A stretch of DNA of 19,457 bases from positions 3,552 to 23,008 of the forward strand of contig JADFXZ010000015.1 in the NCBI GenBank assembly GCA_015233265.1, read 5' to 3'. Below, piece after piece: positions 15,003 through 19,457 of the stretch. The notes below the pieces were generated by a model that searched no databases, was not told the origin of the DNA, and saw only the letters and a program-made list of their open reading frames with translations. The position numbers and the translations under genes were made by a program. The number at the start of each line of letters is the position of its first letter. Position 1 is the first letter of the stretch. The stretch is from Nitrospirota bacterium. Lineage in GTDB: Bacteria; Nitrospirota; Thermodesulfovibrionia; Thermodesulfovibrionales; Magnetobacteriaceae.

Positions 15003-16043
15003 ATGAGACACCGTAAACTATTAACAACACTGCTTATGGCGGCGGTAATTTATGTCAGCGCATCACAGGCAGGAGCGGACAACACTGGCAGCACACTCTT
15101 TTTGTCGTACTGCATATCATGTCACAACACTATCCCTACGAGTGACCCGCGGCTTATTGGCGCGACATCCTCAAAAATTACCAATGCTATTGCGACAATT
15201 TCACAGATGAAGGGCAACTCAACACTTAAAACCCTGACCTCCGCACAGATTCAATCCATCTCCGACTACATCCTCGGCACAGGCATGACCACAAACTGGA
15301 CAATAGTTGGCGTAGGGGATTTCAACGGCGACGGCAATACAGACATACTTTGGCGTGATACTATAAACGGTTATAACTACGTATGGTTGATGAGCGGCAC
15401 CAGCGTCAGCAGCGGCCTGTGGCTTCCAACACTTGCTGATAACACATGGCTTGTCGAAGGCGTGGCGGATTTCAACCAGGACGGCTATGCTGACATCTTG
15501 TGGAGGAACTCATCAACCGGTCTAAACATCATATGGCTGATGCGCGGGTCAGCCGTGCAAAGCTCAATCACCCTGCCAACACTCAGCGACAGAAACTGGA
15601 TAGTGGGAGCCGTGGGGGATTTTAACGGTGACAAGTACCCTGACATTCTCTGGCACCACCTCGTGTATGGTTATAACGCCCTCTGGTATTTAAACGGCTC
15701 TGCCGTCTCCGGGTCTGACTCTTTAAGTGCACTGTCTGACCAGAGCTGGGTAGTGGCCGGGGCCGCGGACATGGACAAAGACGGACATACTGACCTCTTG
15801 TGGAGAAACAAGACCGCCGGATATAATGTCGTGTGGGACCTAAACGGTACAAGCGTTGTCAACTCGTTTCAGTTACCTCAGATTGCAGACACAAGTTGGA
15901 CTATTGCGGCAGTGGCAAGACCTGACTCCAATGGTAATTTCAATATCTTCTGGAGAAATCAAACAGCCGGGGCCACAGTAATCTGGACAATGAACGGTTC
16001 ATCCATAGCGAGTTCCGTAGTGCTTCCGACATTCGGGCCATAG
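15003..16043 (+). CDS. Secreted cytochrome c domain fused to five FG-GAP-like repeats
   Basis: 346 residues; AAGGAGG about 4 bases upstream fixes the start. A signal peptide (residues 1 to about 25, MRHRKLLTTLLMAAVIYVSA, then SQAGA) sends it to the periplasm or outside. One heme c site, CISCH (Cys37, Cys40, His41), lies in a small monoheme cytochrome domain of about 65 residues. Met69 in ISQMKG is a candidate sixth ligand. From residue 101 there are five repeats with an exact 50-residue period (starts 101, 151, 201, 251, 301). Each has the form ..GDFNGDG..DILWRN...G...W.MNG..V.....LPTL.D..W. Asp106/110/114 and their equivalents are calcium-loop-like in repeats 1-3. Repeat 4 keeps most of them and repeat 5 has lost them. 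Such repeats build beta-propeller blades used for binding. The heme suggests redox or gas sensing joined to a binding platform. Single transcription unit, followed by a strong terminator. Confidence 0.88.
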   Translation: MRHRKLLTTLLMAAVIYVSASQAGADNTGSTLFLSYCISCHNTIPTSDPRLIGATSSKITNAIATISQMKGNSTLKTLTSAQIQSISDYILGTGMTTNWTIVGVGDFNGDGNTDILWRDTINGYNYVWLMSGTSVSSGLWLPTLADNTWLVEGVADFNQDGYADILWRNSSTGLNIIWLMRGSAVQSSITLPTLSDRNWIVGAVGDFNGDKYPDILWHHLVYGYNALWYLNGSAVSGSDSLSALSDQSWVVAGAADMDKDGHTDLLWRNKTAGYNVVWDLNGTSVVNSFQLPQIADTSWTIAAVARPDSNGNFNIFWRNQTAGATVIWTMNGSSIASSVVLPTFGP

Positions 16044-16066
16044 TTATTACTAATTATTCGGAAGAG

Positions 16067-16097
16067 GGTCTGCCTTTATCTATGGGCAGACCTTTTT
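16067..16097 (+). terminator. Intrinsic terminator of the cytochrome/FG-GAP gene
   Basis: GGTCTGCC (16067-16074) and GGCAGACC (16085-16092) form a perfect 8-bp stem with a 10-base loop, followed at once by TTTTT. It is the clearest terminator in the window. The convergent gene ends at 16101; on that strand the stem has no T-run. Confidence 0.88.
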
Positions 16098-16100
16098 CAT

Positions 16101-17750
16101 TTATTGCTGCCGTGTATTTTTCTGCTGAGAGTTCTGCACATACCATTTCGGCAGGTTATAGTCTATGCCGATAGTGGTTGGTGTGATGCCCTTGAATTGC
16201 TTATTAATTACGACAAGGGCGTCCGGGACATAGAGAAACACGTAGGGGAGTTCGTCGGCAAGGATGTCCTGAATTTTATAGTACGCCGCCTTGCGCTTTT
16301 CTATGTCGAATGTGCGCCTGCCTGTCTCAAGCAGGTCATCAACTTCGGAATTAGCATAACTTACGAAGTTGAACTCTTTTTCTTTTGTCTTACTTGAGTG
16401 CCAGATATCGTACTGGTCGCCGTCCCTGCCAATGCCCCAGCCCAGGATTACGGCATCGAAGCGTTTCTTGTCAATAAATTCGTTTAAAAACGTGCTCCAC
16501 TCAAGGGCGCGAATATTGACTTTAATGCCAACCTGCTTGAGTTTCCACTGGATGATGGCGGCGGTCTTCATTCTGAGCGGGTTGCCCATATTAGTGAGAA
16601 TCGTAAACTCAAACGGGACGCCGTCTTTTGTTAATACGCCGCCAGAGTCACGCCAGCCCGCCTCGGCAAGCAGGGCCTTAGACTTTTCTACATTGAACTC
16701 AAACTGTTTCACATTAGAATTATACGGCCACGTATTTGGCACATACGGGCCGGTTGACGTTGAGGCAAGCCCGTACAATACAATATCTATTATCTCCTGC
16801 TTGTCAATTGCGTGGGCGATTGCCTGCCTGACCCGTTTGTCTCCAAAAAAGGGATGCCTTAGATTAAACCCAAGATATGTATATGAAAAGACCGGAAAGC
16901 GGTACTTATTGAAATTGGCGTTGAAATACGTGGAGTCAGTCTGTCTCTTATATTGGATAGGCGTAAGCCCCATGTAATCAACCTCCCCTGCCTGCAGGGC
17001 CATAAACATGGTGGATTGGTCAGGGATAACCCTGTAGACGTATTTATCTATGTAGGGGCGGCCCTCGAAATAGTCCTGATTTGAAGACAGCGTAAGCTCC
17101 TGCCCGCTGACCCATGTATCAAGCTTATACGGCCCCATACCAACGGGCTTTCTGATTAGCGGAGTCTTGGTTATCTCAACGCCGTCAAGCAGGTGTTTAG
17201 GCAGCACGACAAGATTCCCCCATGTGTTTAGGGCCGGGGCGAAGGGTTTTGCATATGTCACCTTAAATGTGCTGTTGTCTGGGGTCTCGGCGGTCTTCAC
17301 CTGCAGGAAGTCCTCTTTATACGGCGTAGGGGTCTTGTCGCTGATGATTGTCTGATAGCCAAATAAGACATCTTCGGATGTAAAGGGCACGCCGTCGCTC
17401 CAGCGTATCCCCTTTCTCAAATGAAAGGTAATGGTGAGGCCGTCGGGGGAGACCTCCCAACTCTGCGCCAGATCGCCAACAGTGCTGAGGTCTGGGGCAT
17501 ACTTAACAAGTCCATTAAATATATTTCCGGCAACGGCGTGCGATGTGCTATCACCGGCAAGCACAGGGATGAGAACACTTGGCTCAGCCGTCGTACCCTC
17601 AACCAGCGTACCCCCGTAGGCGGGTGTATCGCCGCCGCGAGCCTCAGACAGCGGCAGCGCCTGATTTTGACCACCCACACGCGAATCGCACGAATGCAAC
17701 AGTATGGCAAATGTTAATATAAATATCCTTACGATAAGCGCTGTTTTCAT
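16101..17750 (-). CDS. Peptide/nickel-type ABC transporter substrate-binding lipoprotein (SBP family 5)
   Basis: 549 residues from ATG 17750, preferred because it opens a standard lipoprotein signal (MKTALIVRIFILTFAILLHSC, Cys21); an in-frame ATG at 17774 would add eight polar residues, and neither has a strong ribosome site. The mature protein shows the DppA/OppA pattern: GGTLVEGTTAEPSVLIPVLA, ..IFNGLVKYAPDLSTVGDLAQ.., SWEVSPDGLTITFHLRKGIR, WSDGVPFTSEDVLFGYQTI, and RVRQAIAHAIDKQEIIDIVL. The family binds di-/oligopeptides, or sometimes nickel, heme or opines, and hands them to an ABC permease. No permease or ATPase gene is near, so this is an orphan that would work with a transporter elsewhere. 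Ligand is not predictable. Confidence 0.93.
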   Translation of the reverse strand: MKTALIVRIFILTFAILLHSCDSRVGGQNQALPLSEARGGDTPAYGGTLVEGTTAEPSVLIPVLAGDSTSHAVAGNIFNGLVKYAPDLSTVGDLAQSWEVSPDGLTITFHLRKGIRWSDGVPFTSEDVLFGYQTIISDKTPTPYKEDFLQVKTAETPDNSTFKVTYAKPFAPALNTWGNLVVLPKHLLDGVEITKTPLIRKPVGMGPYKLDTWVSGQELTLSSNQDYFEGRPYIDKYVYRVIPDQSTMFMALQAGEVDYMGLTPIQYKRQTDSTYFNANFNKYRFPVFSYTYLGFNLRHPFFGDKRVRQAIAHAIDKQEIIDIVLYGLASTSTGPYVPNTWPYNSNVKQFEFNVEKSKALLAEAGWRDSGGVLTKDGVPFEFTILTNMGNPLRMKTAAIIQWKLKQVGIKVNIRALEWSTFLNEFIDKKRFDAVILGWGIGRDGDQYDIWHSSKTKEKEFNFVSYANSEVDDLLETGRRTFDIEKRKAAYYKIQDILADELPYVFLYVPDALVVINKQFKGITPTTIGIDYNLPKWYVQNSQQKNTRQQ

Positions 17751-17821
17751 TTTATTATTAACCTGCTGGGACATCTCGCCGACAACACTCTAATGTTCCC
17801 TTATTTTCTCATCTATTTTAA

Positions 17822-18133
17822 TCACAGAATGCTTCTCTCTTTTAAATCTTTAAAATAATCCCTATAAATAATCCATTGTAACCCCATAACAATTCTACCA
17901 GTACCGTTACCTCTAATTCCATTAAACTCTTCGACTGTAATACCGGCTTGATGTATTAGTTTTCTTAAAAGCCCCCGGCCAAGCACTTCGTGTTGGGGAA
18001 TTGACAATGTCCACATATAGCCTCTTTTTGTAAGCATGACGTGCGAGCCTTTCTGACGTTTTACCAACCAGTCAGCTTTCTTAAACTTAGCAACGGCATC
18101 CGCGCCTGAACATGGTATCAATTTCTCCGGCAC
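17822..18133 (-). CDS. hicA: HicA-type toxin (mRNA interferase), with C-terminal extension
   Basis: 103 residues. The GTG start at plus 18131-18133 shares one base with the hicB stop (TAGTG), the usual coupling of these genes. The dsRBD-like HicA core is intact: ADAVAKFKKADWLVKRQKGS with the catalytic-type His31 (GSHVML), then SIPQHEVLGRGLLRKLIHQAGI and TVEEF. HicA proteins usually stop soon after that point (60-80 residues). Here about 28 further residues follow (NGIRGNGTGRIVMGLQWIIY...), from AT-rich codons, as if an original stop was lost. Family knowledge: HicA cleaves mRNA in a translation-independent way and is neutralised by HicB. Whether the long form is still toxic is unknown. Confidence 0.85.
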   Translation of the reverse strand: MPEKLIPCSGADAVAKFKKADWLVKRQKGSHVMLTKRGYMWTLSIPQHEVLGRGLLRKLIHQAGITVEEFNGIRGNGTGRIVMGLQWIIYRDYFKDLKERSIL

Positions 18134-18333
18134 TATATCGATACTTCAATTACATTTTCGGCATTTCTTAAATGGTCAGCCTCCATAACCTCAAGCCATC
18201 CCGCAATTGCCTCTTTTATGTTTAAAACGGCCTCTTCGTGTGTATTACCTTGTGAAAAGCATCCGGGGAGGGCAGGGACTTCGGCTGTGAAGTACCCATC
18301 CTCATCTTGTTCAATTATCGCACGTATTATCAT
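18133..18333 (-). CDS. hicB: HicB-type antitoxin, short form
   Basis: 66 residues. It has the degenerate RNase-H-like HicB fold: IIRAIIEQDEDGYFTAEVPA, then LPGCFSQGNTHEEAVLNIKE and AIAGWLEVME. It lacks the C-terminal ribbon-helix-helix or HTH domain that longer HicB proteins use for autoregulation; many short HicB proteins are like this. GGAAG lies about 8 bases before the ATG. Order is antitoxin first, then toxin. It follows 62 bases after a DUF401 gene on the same strand, so readthrough from that gene is possible. Confidence 0.86.
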   Translation of the reverse strand: MIIRAIIEQDEDGYFTAEVPALPGCFSQGNTHEEAVLNIKEAIAGWLEVMEADHLRNAENVIEVSI

Positions 18334-18395
18334 CGAGTTTCTTCCATAGCCATTAGCTGAATTTCTATGATACTACCACAGCTTGCTGGCAAAAC

Positions 18396-19457
18396 TCAAC
18401 CGCTATGCAGGTGTCTGAATATAACATACTCCAGAACCGGCGCTATAAAATAAAGCAACACCGCCGGAATTATTTTTTTATACAGGCCCCATACATCGGC
18501 CTTAAAGTAATCCCTCGTAAGAATCAGGCACACATGCACCGGGGATAAAAGCACCCCGGCGTAGCCAGCCGCAAAGGCAAATGAAAACGAATGCGCGTCC
18601 AGCCCGGGCAGACTCATAAACAGCGGAAACACACTGCCCACAAAGGCCAGCGTAAATCCCGTGACAATCCCCGTCACAAATGGCAGCAGAAACAGTATCG
18701 GCAGAAGCGGTATGTGGCTTGCAATAAAATACCTGCTGATATTGCCCACAACCCCTGAGTGCTCAAGTGTCGATTGAAACAACATCACTCCAATAATCAA
18801 CAGCACCACCTCCCTGTTAAACCCATATATCAATACCTTCGACACTGCCTTTAAGCTATACCGGAAATAAATCATCAGCCCAAAGACCATTACAACAAGC
18901 GCATAGTGCAGCTTTACACTAAAGCCTATGACCAACACAAGCAGTACAACAAATGGCACAAAACTTAGGAACGCCCAGCTGGAGACCCTCTCCACCTTAG
19001 GAAACGCCCCCCGCACGCCATTCATACAAAACAACAGGCCAATGACAATCATAGCCGCAGAATAGCCGAGGTTTAACAGAATCATCTGCCTCATCCCGAT
19101 GTGGGTAATCAATGTAGCAAGTATAAGCCCCGGATACAGCGGCAGCGTGGCCTCCCAAGGGTGCCTGTACCAGTAATTTGTAAACGCCTTGTCCTCCTGA
19201 GTCAAATCAAGCCCCCGGGCTGAGTCCTCCACCATAGGACACGAAAAATGTGCACCCCCTATCGAGGGCAGCATTCCTATTAAAAGCGGCATTGCTATAA
19301 GCACTGATTTCTTATTTCTCAACACACCCTTAACCGCCTCTGTCATCATGTTTAGTATGTTTCTCTGCCTGAGAATCATCTCAAGCATTCTGATAAACGT
19401 CAGGGCAATATCAGCAGGTATTTTATTGCAAGCCACATACCGCTTCTGCCGATACTG
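18396..19457 (-). CDS. DUF401-family integral membrane protein, N-terminus beyond the right edge
   Basis: The frame is open to the last base (Gln-Tyr-Arg-Gln-Lys-Arg-Tyr ahead of the GTG at 19436), so that GTG is internal and the true start lies outside. The visible ~353 residues hold about eight or nine membrane helices. Family marks are GMLPSIGGAHFSCPMVEDSA, KAFTNYWYRHPWEATLPLYP, then LLPFVTGIVTGFTLAFVGSV and FAAGYAGVLLSPVHVCLILT. This is the DUF401 (PF04165) pattern, a permease-like family of unknown substrate, related in layout to ion-transporter-superfamily carriers; the two G-x-x-S/T helical re-entrant-like segments fit that. The full family length is about 400, so roughly 50 residues are missing. 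No partner gene is in the window. Confidence 0.83.
   Translation of the reverse strand, partial: QYRQKRYVACNKIPADIALTFIRMLEMILRQRNILNMMTEAVKGVLRNKKSVLIAMPLLIGMLPSIGGAHFSCPMVEDSARGLDLTQEDKAFTNYWYRHPWEATLPLYPGLILATLITHIGMRQMILLNLGYSAAMIVIGLLFCMNGVRGAFPKVERVSSWAFLSFVPFVVLLVLVIGFSVKLHYALVVMVFGLMIYFRYSLKAVSKVLIYGFNREVVLLIIGVMLFQSTLEHSGVVGNISRYFIASHIPLLPILFLLPFVTGIVTGFTLAFVGSVFPLFMSLPGLDAHSFSFAFAAGYAGVLLSPVHVCLILTRDYFKADVWGLYKKIIPAVLLYFIAPVLEYVIFRHLHSG

Noticed and set aside
18334..18358. Seven-codon ORF (MAMEETR) whose stop overlaps the hicB start.
   Set aside because: Too short to support as a leader peptide, with no clear ribosome site.

Overview
The window reads as a piece of chromosome from a Gram-negative, probably anaerobic or metal-exposed bacterium of the Nitrospirota / deltaproteobacterial kind. 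This is inferred from gene types only: an HgcA-like corrinoid protein, a tripartite RND metal-type efflux system, lipoproteins, a periplasmic c-type cytochrome and a Ser/Thr kinase. Taxonomy cannot be fixed from the sequence alone, and the window has no rRNA, tRNA or CRISPR array that I can see.

Left edge (1-1460). The first 97 codons of a minus-strand gene look like the N-terminus of HgcA, the corrinoid protein of mercury methylation; the diagnostic cap-helix motif lies outside the window. Beside it is a patch of mobile-element debris: an IS256-type transposase fragment fused directly to a second, probably IS1380-type, fragment. A well-defined 215-bp miniature element follows. It has 15-bp perfect terminal inverted repeats, a 10-bp target duplication and a perfect 26-bp internal inverted repeat, and it abuts the promoter of the next operon.

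1458-6771 (+): three genes chained by GTGA overlaps encode an outer-membrane TolC-type channel, a lipoprotein membrane-fusion adaptor and an RND pump with a heavy-metal-efflux-type charged relay in TM4. The cargo is not known.

7076-11104 (-): a signalling and envelope block. It holds a zinc-ribbon / transmembrane / triple-BON protein followed by a small lipoprotein (an operon), a Ser/Thr kinase fused to a cyclic-nucleotide-binding domain with its own promoter, and an ASCH-domain / winged-helix pair that appears to be one gene cut by an in-frame TAG.

11256-16043 (+): uvrB, whose -10 box predicts a leaderless mRNA (as does the divergent ASCH gene), a B12-binding-type radical SAM protein, and a secreted cytochrome c domain joined to five exact 50-residue FG-GAP-like repeats, ended by a strong intrinsic terminator.

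16101-19457 (-): an orphan family-5 peptide-type ABC substrate-binding lipoprotein, a hicB-hicA toxin-antitoxin pair overlapping by one base, and the C-terminal majority of a DUF401 membrane protein that runs off the right edge.

Most likely to repay follow-up are the HgcA-like gene at the edge, the miniature element, the TAG-split ASCH/wHTH gene, the kinase-cNMP fusion and the cytochrome-propeller protein.
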